The position numbers were made by a program, and so were the translations under genes. A stretch of 64,000 nt of DNA from Episyrphus balteatus (Eukaryota > Arthropoda > Insecta > Diptera > Syrphidae), in NCBI RefSeq assembly GCF_945859705.1, contig NC_079136.1, positions 87,543,120 through 87,607,119 of the forward strand, in the 5' to 3' direction. Below are positions 22,750-34,788 of the stretch, piece by piece; positions within the stretch are counted from its first letter, which is position 1; each line of letters opens with the position of its first letter. The notes beneath the pieces are model-generated. The model worked only from the letters and a program-made list of their open reading frames with translations. It was not told the origin of the DNA and ran no database searches.

Positions 22750-25700
22750 ATTTATTAAAAAAAAAAAAATAAAAAATTTCTATTCTATTCTTTTTGTTTG
22801 TTTATTATACATATTTAAATCCATTTTTCAAATGTTGTATTTCATTGTGTTTATATCTTAAAACAACATATAAAATTCATATAAATGTAAAACTTAAAGC
22901 TTGGTTTGAAAATTACGCTTCGCCACCTTCCCTTTTCCTATCTGATTGGTACTTAATTTCCATTTTGTTATGAAGGTTTTTAAGTAGCTTTTCCTTCAAG
23001 TCATTTATTTATTTTTTTCTTCTTGTTTTGCTATAAAAATAAAAATTATTTTCGGTAGTAAGGTAGATTTATACCAAAACTCTGTAAATTGTGCAATATA
23101 GTTTAAGAAAAGATAAATGTAAAAATATTCTGCTACAATAAAAAATACAATACAATACAAAAAATTCTTTTACTACAAGAAATCAAAACAAAGTAGTGGT
23201 CAAAACTATTGAAAGTGGTGTTTGAGTAAATATAAGCTTTTGCATTAAAACCTACTTTTACCAAAAAAAGCAATTACGTACGAAACTGTTGTGCATTTTA
23301 TTTTAGTTTTCTTGCTCCTTTTTTTTACTTTAAATAGCAATGTGCTAAATTATACTTTATTGTGATAATCTCATTCATTTTATAAATCAATGCACGAAAA
23401 ACCGTGACACTTGCTGACGTTGCGCCTGAGCCTGTTGCACTAGAGAACCAGAATTCGAATCCCAAGATAACCCATGTAGTGCTGGAAAATAAACTTGAAG
23501 TAAAAAAACTACATTAGGTGTGATTTTGGTAGCTGACCGTCGTAGTAACATTTTCCATGTATCTACCAATATTTTAAAAATAATTATATCCGCTCGCCAA
23601 TATCAAGAAAAAACAAATTAATACATAATTTTTTTCAAAATGCTATTCGCAGTTAGATTTTATTTCTTATCTCATCGGCATGCAGTTGCATATTGTTTTT
23701 TCTACTGTGGTACATGACATTACGATAGCTGTGCAAAAAAAAAACCGCATCTATCAAGCCTTAAGACAATATTAATCAACAAAAACACATCAACTAACAA
23801 ACAAGAAGGAATCACAAATTATTTGAAAGCATAAAAAATATGCTGCATAATTAATTAGTTGTCAATCTTGTGTCAAAAGAGCTCAGTCTTCAATACATTT
23901 TTCATACCAATCAACTTTTACTCTATCTGGCTCTCAAGCAACTACCTACTATAACGAAATATGTTTTTCTTTTGTTTTGTGTTACAAATTGATTGGACCG
24001 AAAATAACGAATAATGTGATAAAAGTGCCGCTAACTGTTAGAAATTGTTGTAATGCACAACGTTTTACCATTAATAAATTAAAACGCATGATTTCGTAGC
24101 AGAAATTCACTTTTTAAATATGAATTGCTTAGAGGTTTTATCTAAGGGTTTTAGAAAGCTCTGAAGATGTGCTGATCCTTAAAAAAATCACTCTGGTGAA
24201 AAACATACAGGTTTAAAAATATACTGAAGTTTAGCTCTGGTGCAAGGCAGAATTTTGTAGGACCAATTTTTTTTTTTTAATTCTTAACCATTATTGTTTA
24301 ATGTTTGATTGACGAATGTATAATTAGATGTCATCAGATAATCAAGAATAAACTCAAAGTTGGTACCATTGTACCAAATGCATTGTATTTAGTAAAGGAC
24401 TTTTATAATTGCATGAAAATAAAGGCCTCTATCAAAATCCAACTTATTGATATTCCCATTTCATCTCATTGAAATCAGATAAATAAAATCAATCAAAAAT
24501 AGGTACCTAATGCAAAATAACAATATAAATATTTATTGTAATTAATTTTGTGTTTTCCAATTAAATATCAAATTGTCATGAATTTAATAACACTGATGCA
24601 CATTCTCAAGTTGAACACTATAGACTTAATCTTAATCTCAATAACTGTCGGTATTTGTGTCTGTCGTCGTCGGTATAAGCTTATCTGCATCATCATCATA
24701 AGATACTCAATCTTCAATTTCGCGTTGAAACGATGAATGCAGCAACAACGACCAACACAGACAAACAGCCAGAGTGTTGATGATTTATTAAAGTCTATAA
24801 TAATAATAATAATTAGAAATCAGTGATTATAATCAGTAATTTGAAGTGTAACATTGTGTCAAGTATGGCTGCGAGAAGATGGAAATAGCTAAATTGATTG
24901 GCGTCTTAATTATGTGATGAGGTGTGGTGCGGTGGCCGGAGGGCGGTACGGCATCGGCAGCAGGGAAATCTCAGTCTCAGGCCAATTATAAAGCATGTCG
25001 GTGATATGTAAACCAACTGAAATTTATAATGATATAGCGAATATTGTATCATGAGTCAGTGGTTTCCTTTTCCATTTGTACTCGTTTGTCCTTTGACGTT
25101 ATTTCTATGCTATACTAAAACTCAAGGATTATAATTTTTTGTCTTGTCTTTGTAGCTCTATAAATATACATACATACATATGTTTGAAAAGATGCTCTTA
25201 GTTTGGTCTATATGTATATGTCTTGTAGCACACATGCAGTCTTAAAAAAATAACATAATATGCCTGAGTAAGTAAGAATAAACTTCACTTTATATGAGCT
25301 CCTTGAAATAGATGTTGCTTTAGGATTTTATTTCTTCCGACATTCCGAGCCATAAAAGGACGAAACAAAATATCCTTGGAGGCAAGGCCTTATGTTACAC
25401 AGAGACTCTGACCATATGCTCTCTGCTCTGCTTTCTTCTATAATTTGAAATATATATGTTTTTAAACTAAAGCAAGAATATTTTCATGACAACAAAATAA
25501 AAATAAGTTTATTACATACTTGGTTTGGCTAGTTGGTTGGTAGCTTACAAAAAGAATTTATATGTTTTTGTGAATAAATGTCAACAATAATGCCCGAATT
25601 TATTTGTGAGTCATGGATACAGAAATTCCGTAGTTATTAAAAATAAAGCTTAAAATTAAACTAAAATTTTCATTTTCAATTATTTTTGGTTCGTAAAAAT

Positions 25701-25767
25701 TAAATTTTCGATTTAACTTTTTCAGTTTTTTTTTTAAACTTTATTTCAACGGAATTGAGTATTTTTT
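22750..25767. other. Intergenic DNA with one GC-richer patch
   Basis: Mostly AT-rich with no gene. A patch at about 24840-24990 (GGTGTGGTGCGGTGGCCGGA, then GGGCGGTACGGCATCGGCAG) is distinctly GC-richer than its surroundings and follows CAACAACGACCAACACAGAC-type sequence. It could be a regulatory element or an untranslated exon, but nothing proves it. Confidence 0.35.
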
Positions 25768-25972
25768 ACCGACTTCCAAAAGGAGGAGGTAATCGATTCG
25801 TCTGTATTTTTTTTATGTTTGTTACCTCATAACATTGGACTGAGTGAAACAATTTTGATAATTCTATTTGTATTGGAAAGCTGGTGCCTGCAGTGTAGTC
25901 CCATCGTTCAGTTTTGGCCATAGAAACTATTAGAGAAACCATAAAACCCAGTTTTGATCCATGGAAGTCGGT
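25768..25972. mobile_element. ACCGACTTCC MITE-like element, copy 2
   Basis: Begins ACCGACTTCCAAAAGGAGGA and ends ATGGAAGTCGGT, a clean inverted pair. It aligns along its length with 933-1164. It is non-coding, and the second copy defines the element's ends. Confidence 0.7.
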
Positions 25973-26406
25973 TTTGTTTTTTGATAAAAATGATTATTAA
26001 TTTTGAAGAGATAAAAGGTGAGGTTCAATAAAAGATTACAACTTCTTTAGTTCTTAAAATCATATTTTTTGCACTTTTTGCAGAGTTAATGAGGACTCTT
26101 ACACCTATTAAACTGCGTACTCAAATTTGTTTTAAATTGTTTTTCAAAATACATATTTCAATAATTTTGGAATCAAATTCTTATGCGTACTTACTACCAT
26201 AAAGGAAACTAAGAGATTCACACACCGGAATCTTCATAAACTCCTGCTCAAATTTAACCCACACCCCACTTACCTATTAAAAAAAAAATTATTAGGTACA
26301 TTATATCTCAGTATAATGGCTCTTTTCTAAGATAAAGCAAGAGTTAGGTTTAATTCAAGAAATGGAATTAAATGTGGGTGGAGAAGTTGCTGAAGTGTGT
26401 CTGTCA

Positions 26407-28225
26407 CAACGGCGTATACAGGGGGGGGGGGGGTCACGGGGTCATGACCCCCCCCCCCCCCCCCCCCCAAGAACTCAAAACATAAACAAAAAATTGTTAT
26501 GTGATTTGCAAAATGTCGAAGTTTTAGAACATGAACGAAAATGAAAAGTGAAAAAAATTTTCGGTATTCAAACCAACTATTTTCCTATATAGCAACCGCT
26601 ATGCTGGATTAGTATTATTTTGATTCGTTCGATAATGTAAGGCATTGATAGGCTACAAGTTAAGCTGTGTTGTAGAGTTTTGTATGGATTTAAAATCCAA
26701 ATATTTTTTTAATTTTGACTAAACCGATAAAATAGATACGAATATAAGCAAGCTTGTCTAAAGGCAAATTAAATATTTAAGCAAGCTTAGATCACTTAAA
26801 ATATCCTTCGATAATCAATTTAAGAAAATCTAATAAATATAACTGAATATGTTTTATATTTTAAACCGCCGATAAATACCTCAAAGCTGACGAAATCAGA
26901 GCCGAAAATTGTAAAATCCTTAGTGAATGATCTAAAGCATTTCTTTAATTAGTATTGGCGTTTGAAATTTCGAAAAAATATCTACCCTAAAACTAGCATA
27001 CAATTTTAAAACAAAATTAAAAAAAAATTATATTTTCAAACACAATTTTTTTGGAAAAACTTTGCGATTCGTTTGCCTGAGGTTAGGAAGACAATTAATT
27101 CGAAAGTTACCAGTGTTATTAAATTAAAATGATTTTTATTTTAACTTATAAAATAATTCTGGACTATCGGAAAACAATGCAGAGTTGTTTAAAGGCAAAT
27201 TATTGAATCGAAGGACTTGTACATTACTAGGGATCGGGTTTCCATGCAAATGCATGTTTTTTTAGGAACACCTCGGAAGCATGGCAACGAAGTATGTACA
27301 CGAATCAGGATATTTCCTTTAAATTTCAATCAGTCGTTATTGCATATTTTTGCATATTTTGCATTTATTAGCATTTTTTTTATGCATATTTTGACATATT
27401 TTGGAAATAAATGCATGTTTTTCGTGCATATTTTCGCAAAAATTGGCAAAAATAACGAAATTTCACGCTTAAAATTTTTGACTAAAAGTGACTGAAAGTC
27501 AATTGGAAAAAAGTCAAAAACGTAAGCAAATGCTGTGCAAAACTGGCAAATCAACATTGTCCAAACTCATAAAAAACACGCTCAAATGATAAATTGGATT
27601 ATTTAAGAGTACATTTTCGCCAATTTTATTTATTGTTTTTAAAGAAAACCCCAATAATTTTAAAATAATTTTAATAATTTTTTTATTATTTTTGTTATTT
27701 TTTTTTTCTTCGTTATTGAAAACCCCAATATTTCCAAAAAGTTACATCTTTGAACTCGGAAATGGTTTCGTATATAGATTTCATAAAAGTTACGTAAAAT
27801 CTTTCTATAAATTTAAAAAAATATTGATATTTTACAAATTCATGTGGCCTTAAAAGCATATTTAAAGTGCATACTTTTTTTTAAGAGTATATTTTGAGCG
27901 CATATTTTTCGTTTTTAAGTGTATGAAAATCCTATCCCTATACATTACACTGTACTTTAAGGACAGGATGGTCTTAATTGGTTAGACTTAAGGTTGAACC
28001 CTAAACAAAAGCAAACGAATCACACAACGTTTTTGTTTGGTTATATTTAGAACTCTTCGGAACTGCTCGATTCGATATTCAAAACGAGTAAACTTTAATA
28101 TTTTTAATTCAAATAGCACATTTTCAAGTTTATGCCTACTATCAAAACTGTTGTAAAAAAAAATTTGGCATGACAACTCCCCCCCCCCCCCCCCCCCCCA
28201 AGAAGAAATCCTGTATACGCCCCTG
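26407..28225. mobile_element. Non-autonomous hAT element with poly(G)/poly(C) ends
   Basis: Ends CAACGGCGTATACAGG and, reversed, CAGGGGCGTATACAGG, flanked by the 8-bp duplication GTCTGTCA (26399-26406, 28226-28233). Just inside are a 13-G run (26421-26433) and 21-C runs at 26448-26468 and 28179-28199. No transposase is seen; open stretches across the poly(G/C) runs are artefacts. A second hAT (27228-27940) sits inside, so this one is older. Confidence 0.85.
27228..27940. mobile_element. hAT MITE nested in another hAT, 713 bp
   Basis: Ends TAGGGATCGGGTTTCCATGC and, reversed, TAGGGATAGGATTTTCATAC, with a perfect 8-bp duplication TACATTAC on both sides (27220-27227, 27941-27948). The interior is rich in TGCATATTTT-like repeats and lacks coding capacity. 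Confidence 0.85.
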
Positions 28226-28233
28226 GTCTGTCA

Positions 28234-29886
28234 AGCCTCGCGCGAAACTTTTAAAATTGGACTGATAACTGTCTTGATTAGCTGAAAACTGTAGTAAAAG
28301 TAGTTTTGAAGAATATTTTGCAAACATACATTTTAAGCTTTGTTCCTGGAATGAACACAAGACTTCAAGTTGTCATACATATAAGCTAGACGAGGAAAGA
28401 ATTGGAAAGAATTTATTTTTAATTCTTACAAATTAAAAATTATCTGAATATCAGTTTTCAGTTAAAATGTACTTATGTACTTATTTTTGTTATTTATTTA
28501 TTCGACTACTTATAATAGGTACCTACAATAAGCAAACACACAAAAATACAAACTAAAATGTTTAAGTCATTTAAATTAAGGTTAAAAACGTAAGAACATG
28601 TGCGTTATTTTCGAACAGGAGTGTAGTATAACTGCATGTACAAAACGTAATTGGCTTTTGAACTGTGTCTTCTGTGCCTTGACGCAGCAGGTAGGATTCC
28701 ACTATGGTAATCTTACGCAATTGTTTAGACTCATGTGGAAGAGAGGCTGGATAGCAATTTAAATATTTTTCAAAGGTGATTCAACTTTGATTAAAACGAT
28801 GTTTTATGAAAGTTTTTTTACAACGTCTAATCAATGCTTGCAATATTAAACCGCTTTTCCTTTTTTGGAGTTTTTCACTATCACACATACCTACTTTTTC
28901 TAATTTCGTGTAGTTTCTCAAGGAAATTCTTCAAAATTTTGTTTAGCTGTTTAAAACTATAGCTTATATTAATATTTAATATTTTCTACCGTATTCCCAT
29001 TCTCGATAGGCTGGTTTGTTAGCCCCAGAATGATCATTTTACCACTTTATAGAACTTTGTCAATACGTAGACTCGATCACCTTCTTTGAGTGATCCCTAT
29101 TCTTTTCTTTTTTCTCCAAAAGTCAGTGTTCCTGGCTTATTTTTAATCACACTTACAGGCCATCCTACACTTACATCCTCAAAGCATTAATAGTGTTTTC
29201 CACTTCTTGTCTAGGTATATTTTCAACTGTTCTCCGAGGGAACTGGAACGAAGCTGTTCACAGATAAAGTCTATGTCCTTATATTAAACGAACGTCAAAG
29301 ATATTGTTAGAATTCCTGACTTAAATTGAAACATGATTGATATACTTGACAGGTTTTAGTTATGGAGACGGAGAAGTAAGCTTGTATGGTTAAGATTGTG
29401 ATTGTTAAAGCCATTGCAAACTCGATCAACCAAGTCTAAAAGCTGCAAAGTAAATAGAGATAGAGCATTTTGATGCAAGTAATTTAAAGTAGTTACCAGA
29501 GCCTTAAAATCCGTAATAATGTCTTTTTTTTTGGATCGTTTGTTGGGTGTTGTGGCGCTGTTAAAACGTTTGTCATGAGTGCTATTGTAATCAGGTGAAA
29601 GAAGGCGCCCTGATCAAACTTTTTTCAAGTGATTATCCTCAATAAATTAATTCTCAGAAAAAAACGTGTGATTTATTTATTTATTCTTCAAAATATAGTC
29701 TTGTGTCCTGTGAAAATTATAAATCATTTTCATAATCAAAGAACAAAAAGGACAACAACAAAAAACAACAAATTATTGCAAAATATTCTTAAAACAATCT
29801 CAATAAAACTACAACTAAATAAGTTTTGTTATCTTCTTTATTGATTATTTTTTTTACAAAAGCAAAAAATATGTAGGTATAAAGTT
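28234..29886. other. Intergenic DNA, nothing recognised
   Basis: No host gene seen. Positions 28990-29300 look slightly coding-like on the minus strand, but I could not match them to a family. Confidence 0.35.
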
Positions 29887-29892
29887 TTTATT
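29887..29892 (-). terminator. Polyadenylation signal AATAAA
   Basis: TTTATT on the + strand is AATAAA on the coding strand of the 29953-30867 gene, about 60 bases past its stop codon. Confidence 0.5.
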
Positions 29893-29952
29893 TACATTAG
29901 ATTATTTTTAGTAATAATAATTATTCTCTCTCTCTCTTTTTGATATTCCATA

Positions 29953-30867
29953 TCAGTTATTCAAATACCCTATCTGCTCTTCAACATTACTCTTCCGGGT
30001 CGCCATTTGCACAGACACCATTGAGATGCAAAAGTTCGACAACATTATCTTGTTTGGTAATTTTGTTAAAAGCGCTTGTCGCAATGCTGTCGCTCGATCT
30101 GTCAGAGCACTCATTTCATCGTATATATCTTCTACACACGATATTACCATGCTGTCAAATTTTTTCTCACTAAATATACAATTGTCGACGGTATCAACAA
30201 CATCGGCGACCACTTGAAAGGTTTCCCGCAAAATTGTCCTCACACTGCGGCATATCGATCGCACTGGTTTAATCACAATGTTGCAACATCCGGATAATTC
30301 GTCGGTTGTATCCTTAATTAGGGCATCAATGGCTGGACATAATTTCCGGTAAACTGTCGTGTCATTCATTGAACGTAACTGACGCTTGAGTTTACCTGCC
30401 CAAACCTCCATGTTCAATGACTGCTCCATCATCGTGTTGTTGACATAAATAATTACACGTTCGAATTTCTCATCTGTTAATCGTGACAAGTCTTGGTATT
30501 CTTGTTCAATGTTTTTCAATTTCTGCTTTAAACTGATGAATATTTCTTTGGTGACAACTTCAGTGGCATCTAACATTTTAGCTCCGAATACTTCCAAGCT
30601 ATCTGTTAATTTATTAATTGTCTTATGTAGTAGTATTAGTGTATCATCTCGGATGGGAGAAGATGAAAAATAGTCCAAAATATTGCGAACTAGTGCGCTC
30701 AAATCATTCAAAGTTTGTGTTAGAACTGAAGTAGACTCTGATGACATTTCACTGTCACCATAATCCACGGATACGGATACGTCATTGTTTTTAAATTGTT
30801 TTGTGTCAATTACGAATACCGACATTAATAAAACCGATAGGTAAATTATTACAGTCGAAAGCTGCAT
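29953..30867 (-). CDS. Secreted cysteine-containing helical protein, 304 aa, unknown function
   Basis: Single-exon gene. Residues 1-22 form a signal peptide with hydrophobic core VIIYLSVLLMSVFVI, so the product should be secreted. The mature chain is mostly amphipathic helix and has seven cysteines (177, 194, 195, 206, 230, 244, 280) and N-glycosylation sequons at N143 and N168. The Met at 30867 is chosen because it starts the signal peptide. C177-x17-C195-x34-C230-x13-C244 parallels C184-x17-C202-x35-C238-x9-C248 of the gene at 34789-35751, which has the same strand, size and lack of introns, so I infer an ancient tandem pair. Four-cysteine helical secreted proteins such as the DUF725/TsetseEP type are a possible relation, unconfirmed. 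The frame is intact with no transposon features. I do not recognise a function. Confidence 0.8.
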   Translation of the reverse strand: MQLSTVIIYLSVLLMSVFVIDTKQFKNNDVSVSVDYGDSEMSSESTSVLTQTLNDLSALVRNILDYFSSSPIRDDTLILLHKTINKLTDSLEVFGAKMLDATEVVTKEIFISLKQKLKNIEQEYQDLSRLTDEKFERVIIYVNNTMMEQSLNMEVWAGKLKRQLRSMNDTTVYRKLCPAIDALIKDTTDELSGCCNIVIKPVRSICRSVRTILRETFQVVADVVDTVDNCIFSEKKFDSMVISCVEDIYDEMSALTDRATALRQALLTKLPNKIMLSNFCISMVSVQMATRKSNVEEQIGYLNN

Positions 30868-30914
30868 TTTGTTGGAGCGTTAAAAAACGTGTTTCCTAAG
30901 CTAATTATAACTGT

Positions 30915-30953
30915 TAACTGCGCGCTGTCAACGTTTGTGATGTAGATTATTTA
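30915..30953 (-). promoter_or_regulatory. Possible core promoter of the 304-aa gene
   Basis: On the minus strand TAAATAA (30947-30953) lies about 30 bases before CAGTTA (30915-30920), a spacing fitting a TATA box and initiator. The initiator is 48-53 bases upstream of the ATG. The TATA match is imperfect. Confidence 0.3.
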
Positions 30954-30969
30954 TTCTACGACGAACTAG

Positions 30970-32382
30970 TCTTGTGCACAAAAAAACACAACCTCTTCTC
31001 CTATCGTTTTTGATTTATAGCAAATCGAGATGTCATTATCTTTTTCTTCGTCTCATATATTTTGTGTCTATAATTTATTTCATATGTGGTTTGCCCCTAT
31101 ATTTGGTTTGCCCCTTTAATTTAATCAGAGTGTATCTGTGTGTATTGCTGATATCGATTAGAGGGAATAAGGTTAACTTAAGTTTAACTCATCTGCTTGA
31201 CTGGTGATTCTCCGGAACTGGATTTGACGTAAATAGTTGAGAGGTGAAAAGTCTTTTGTAGGAATTTCTTTGTCGGTGAATTCTAATAGAAATCATTACA
31301 AAATCAAAGCCCCTACCATTGATGCTTGATAAGAAATTGTTAATTTATTTTTAAATATGATTAGAAATTTTTTTCCTTAGGAAAAGAGGGTGAATAATTG
31401 AGTCCAAAATCAGTTAGATTTTCTCATTGATTTCAAAGTCAAAACAAGACAAATTGAAATTTCAAATTAAAAAATCGGTTCACCCAGTGAAAAATTCTGA
31501 GGTAAAAACATAAAAAAAAAAAGAAAAAAATCTCATGCAAAAGAATTTCATGAGTTTTTATGGACCATTTTCTAATGTTTTTTTTTTTTTTTGCTCCAAG
31601 ATTTTTCAAATTCGGCTCCTTGCCACTAAAATATTCTCCGACAACACTGCTTTGGTCTAATTCCGGAGTTCCAAATTTGGTCTTCTATTTGCAGGGAGTA
31701 AACGTCGAGTTTTTTAAATGCAATGGCTGGTTTACGTAACAAAATTATATCATTTTAATATTATTTGTAAGGTTGTGTTATGTATGTGTCATAAAATTTG
31801 TTTTATCTATCTTTTTTTTGCCGAAAGTTTCCAATTGTAAAAAAATTTCACATTTTGTGAATGTAGGTAAATTAAAATAAAATGCACCCTTTATCGCACG
31901 TATTTGCTTTTATGATAAAATAAAATCTTAGAATATTAAAAATCCAAATTTTAAAATTCATTAAAAAAATTGTTTTAATTTAATTTTATTAGAAATATAA
32001 AAACTTAAAAAATAAAATAGGTAGAATGTGTTTTAAAATTGCAAAAACATTTTTTGAATGTTATCGATCCTAGACCCAAGTATTCTTGTATAACAAATAA
32101 TTTTTAGAAAAAAATGTCTTAAAAATCGTTGAACTCCATTTTTTGAAATTATGTTAATAAATTAAAAACAAATTTTTTTTAATCCAAGAGCTATTTTTTT
32201 TTTTTTTTTTAATTTTTCTCAATTTTACATTTTGTTGAAACCGACTAACACGTTTACGACGCATTTTAGTCGGTGCCCCTCATAACTCCAAAATTCCTTC
32301 ACCGATGCTTTTGATATTTGATACTTTGATACTTTTGTATATAATTTATGAAATAACGCTGGAGTTTTTTTTTAAATATGTT
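30970..32382. other. Intergenic DNA, nothing recognised
   Basis: No gene. AT-rich, with long T runs at 31580 and 32187. The patch CCGACTAACACGTTTACGAC with TTTAGTCGG at 32240-32275 forms a short inverted repeat. Confidence 0.4.
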
Positions 32383-32400
32383 AATAATTTTTATTTTACT

Positions 32401-34043
32401 TCTAAATGAACAATTTCCAAGGCTACACTTTCCAATAGCTTCACCTAACTTAAGCGAAGTATCCGATGTCACAGTCGAAGAAGTTAGTGAGGCTGTAAAA
32501 TACTCCAAAAAGGGAAAAGCTGTTGGGCCAGACGAAATACCTTCAGAGTTTTGGAAAAAGATGGGAGACATCGGGTCTAGATGGCTCATGGTTCTTGTTT
32601 CCAAGCTTATACGAGGTGATCGAATGCCTAATCAATGGAGGGAAAGTTATCTTCTTCCAATATACAAAGGGAAGGGTGATACTCGAAGCTGTGATAATTA
32701 CCGTTCGATTAAGCTGATGTCACACACCATGAAGATCGTTGAGCGAGTCTTGGGTAGCCGACTGCGAAAAATAATAAGGCTATCTGATGACCAGTGCGGG
32801 TTTGTTGCGGGTAAATCAACCACAGATGCAATCCAGAGTATCAGAATCATTATGGAAAAACATCGAGATTCCTTGGAGGATTTGCATGTGGCATTGGTTG
32901 ATTTTGAAAAAGCATTCGATCGACAACCACGAGATCTGATATGGGTGGCCCTCAGACAACGAGGAGTTCCGGAAACCTATGTGCGGATAATTATGGACAT
33001 GTATGATGGAGCAGTTACTAAAGTAAGATGTGCAGCTGGAGTCACCGAAGAATTCTAAATCACAGTAGGTGTACACCAGGGAAGCGTCTTGAGTCCTCTG
33101 CTCTTTATTACCGTTCTTGATTACCTGCTTCAAGGCAAAGTGACGGACCCAAAAGTGCATCAGTTATTCTTTGCTGACGATGGAGCCATCATAAGTGAAG
33201 ACCCGATATCCCTGCAACGAGCACTTGATGTATGGGTGGATGTTCTAGAAGGTAGTGGGTACCGCATAAGCGCGAAAAAGACAGAATACCTATGCTGCCC
33301 ATTTTCTGATCCACACAGGCCTATTCCTGACATTTATTTGAATGGTGTAGTGCTTCCCAAGTGTGAAAAGTTTAAATATCTGGGGTCTCTGATAAATAAC
33401 GAAGGTACTTGTGATGACGATATCAATCATCGCGTAAGCGTAGGGTGGATGAAGTGGCGGGAAAATTCTGCCATCTTCTGTGATCGAAAAATGCCCCCTA
33501 AGCTGAAAGGAAGGCTCTACACCGCAGTTGTGCGTCCAGCACTCACATACGGTTCACAATGTTGGACAATGTACAAAAAGTATGAGAGTAAGTTAACGGC
33601 AGCTGAGATGAAGATGCTTCGCATGACAGCAGGAGTAACAAAGCTTGATAGAATTAGAAGTACGAAGATCCGAGGAAGCCTTCATGTTAAAAATACCATC
33701 TCCCAAAAAATTGAACACGACCGACTCAGTTGGTATTGCCATGTTCAAAGGAGAGATCCTGAGAACCCCGTCAAAAAAGCAATATCATATAACGTTCCAA
33801 CACGAAATAAAAAGAAAGGTAGGCCTAAAAACTCCTGGTACAAGCAAATGCAAAAACACCAGCATTCAGTTGGCCTCAGAAACGGAACAATACAAAACCG
33901 GGAGGCTTGCCGCCGATTTCTGAGGTCAACCCGGCGAACCCCACAGGCGGATCACTAGTGTGAAGCAGTAACGTGGGAAGGTTATGATCCCCTCGACATC
34001 GAGATCATAACAGCGCCGAGAAAAAAGGAAGAAGAAGAAGAAG
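32401..34043 (+). mobile_element. RTE-clade retrotransposon insertion, 5'-truncated
   Basis: The insertion is bounded by a perfect 18-bp target duplication AATAATTTTTATTTTACT (32383-32400 and 34044-34061). It contains reverse transcriptase sequence, a short 3' UTR and a (GAA)n tail ending at 34043; very short 3' ends with simple repeats are typical of RTE elements. The endonuclease region is missing. It lies in the gap between the two secreted-protein genes, opposite to their strand. Confidence 0.93.
32402..33958 (+). pseudogene. RTE reverse transcriptase with one internal stop
   Basis: A single frame carries GKAVGPDEIPSEFWKKMG, LPIYKGKGD, NYRSIKLMSHTMKIVERVL (finger region), ALVDFEKAFDR (first catalytic Asp), VGVHQGSVLSPLLF, LFFADDGAIISED (FADD pair), KYLGSLI and the C-terminal domain with RPALTYGSQCW and GRPKNSW. 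It is broken by one TAA at 33056-33058, after VTEEF; the same frame resumes at once. The endonuclease domain is absent because of 5' truncation, so the copy cannot act alone. Fragments of the same family occur at 8957-9245 and 37295-37435, both on the minus strand. Confidence 0.92.
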
Positions 34044-34061
34044 AATAATTTTTATTTTACT

Positions 34062-34691
34062 ATAACAAATAAGCCCTTTTTTCCTTCAAAGTGTACTTAC
34101 CCAAAAAGTGAAAAATTGAAATTTCAAAAAAAAAAAAAAACCCTCCCAGCTCTACCTTGGAAAAACTATTATTTGACGAATAAATTTTGATTTTTCGATT
34201 TCAATTTTCGAATGCCAATCTTTAATCTACCATTAACTAACAACAGATTTTTGCTATTTTAGATTTTAGAATTAAAAATTCTATTACGATACGTTTTTGA
34301 AAAAAAAATTTATCAAAATCTTTGTTTTTTTTTTATCTTGTAAGTTTAAAAAAAAAAACACATAAAAACAATATTCAAAAAATTGCTTTATCTGTTTTCA
34401 AAAAATTTATTTAAATTTTAAAACAATTTTTAAGCTTTTGTATAAAAAAAAAAACTTGTTGATAACTTGCTCCAATTCTTATGTTCATGACATTTTTTTA
34501 AATATTACGCCCACTCTACTGTAAATTTTATAACTTTTGTCATGCCATATTGGTAATTCAGTACATAGCTTAATAAAATTTTATATACGGTAAAACACGA
34601 CTATACTACTTTTACTCCTTTTCACTCATGCCAAGGATTCAAAATCACTTCACTCTAATCCAAATAAAAGCAATCAATGAACAAAGTAAGT
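34062..34691. other. Intergenic DNA, nothing recognised
   Basis: AT-rich with several A/T homopolymers and no coding frame. Confidence 0.4.
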
Positions 34692-34697
34692 TTTATT
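34692..34697 (-). terminator. Polyadenylation signal AATAAA
   Basis: Reverse-strand AATAAA about 90 bases past the stop of the 34789-35751 gene. Confidence 0.45.
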
Positions 34698-34788
34698 TTT
34701 TTTTCAACTTTCAATTCAATGTAAAAAAAAAAAAATACATACCAAAAACAAATCTAAAGAAAAACAATTAATTTCAAGCACTTAACTT

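Noticed and set aside
22442..22750. 102-codon frame rich in Leu, Ile, Tyr, Phe
   Set aside because: Translation of a (TTTA)n microsatellite.
23395..23500. tRNA B-box-like GAATTCGAATCCC, possible SINE
   Set aside because: No A box at proper spacing, no cloverleaf and no poly(A) tail that I can see.
26362..26544. 60-codon frame with poly-Gly and poly-Pro
   Set aside because: Caused by the poly(G)/poly(C) ends of an hAT element.
28990..29300. Possible minus-strand retroelement coding relic
   Set aside because: Only short, frameshifted stretches with no diagnostic motif.
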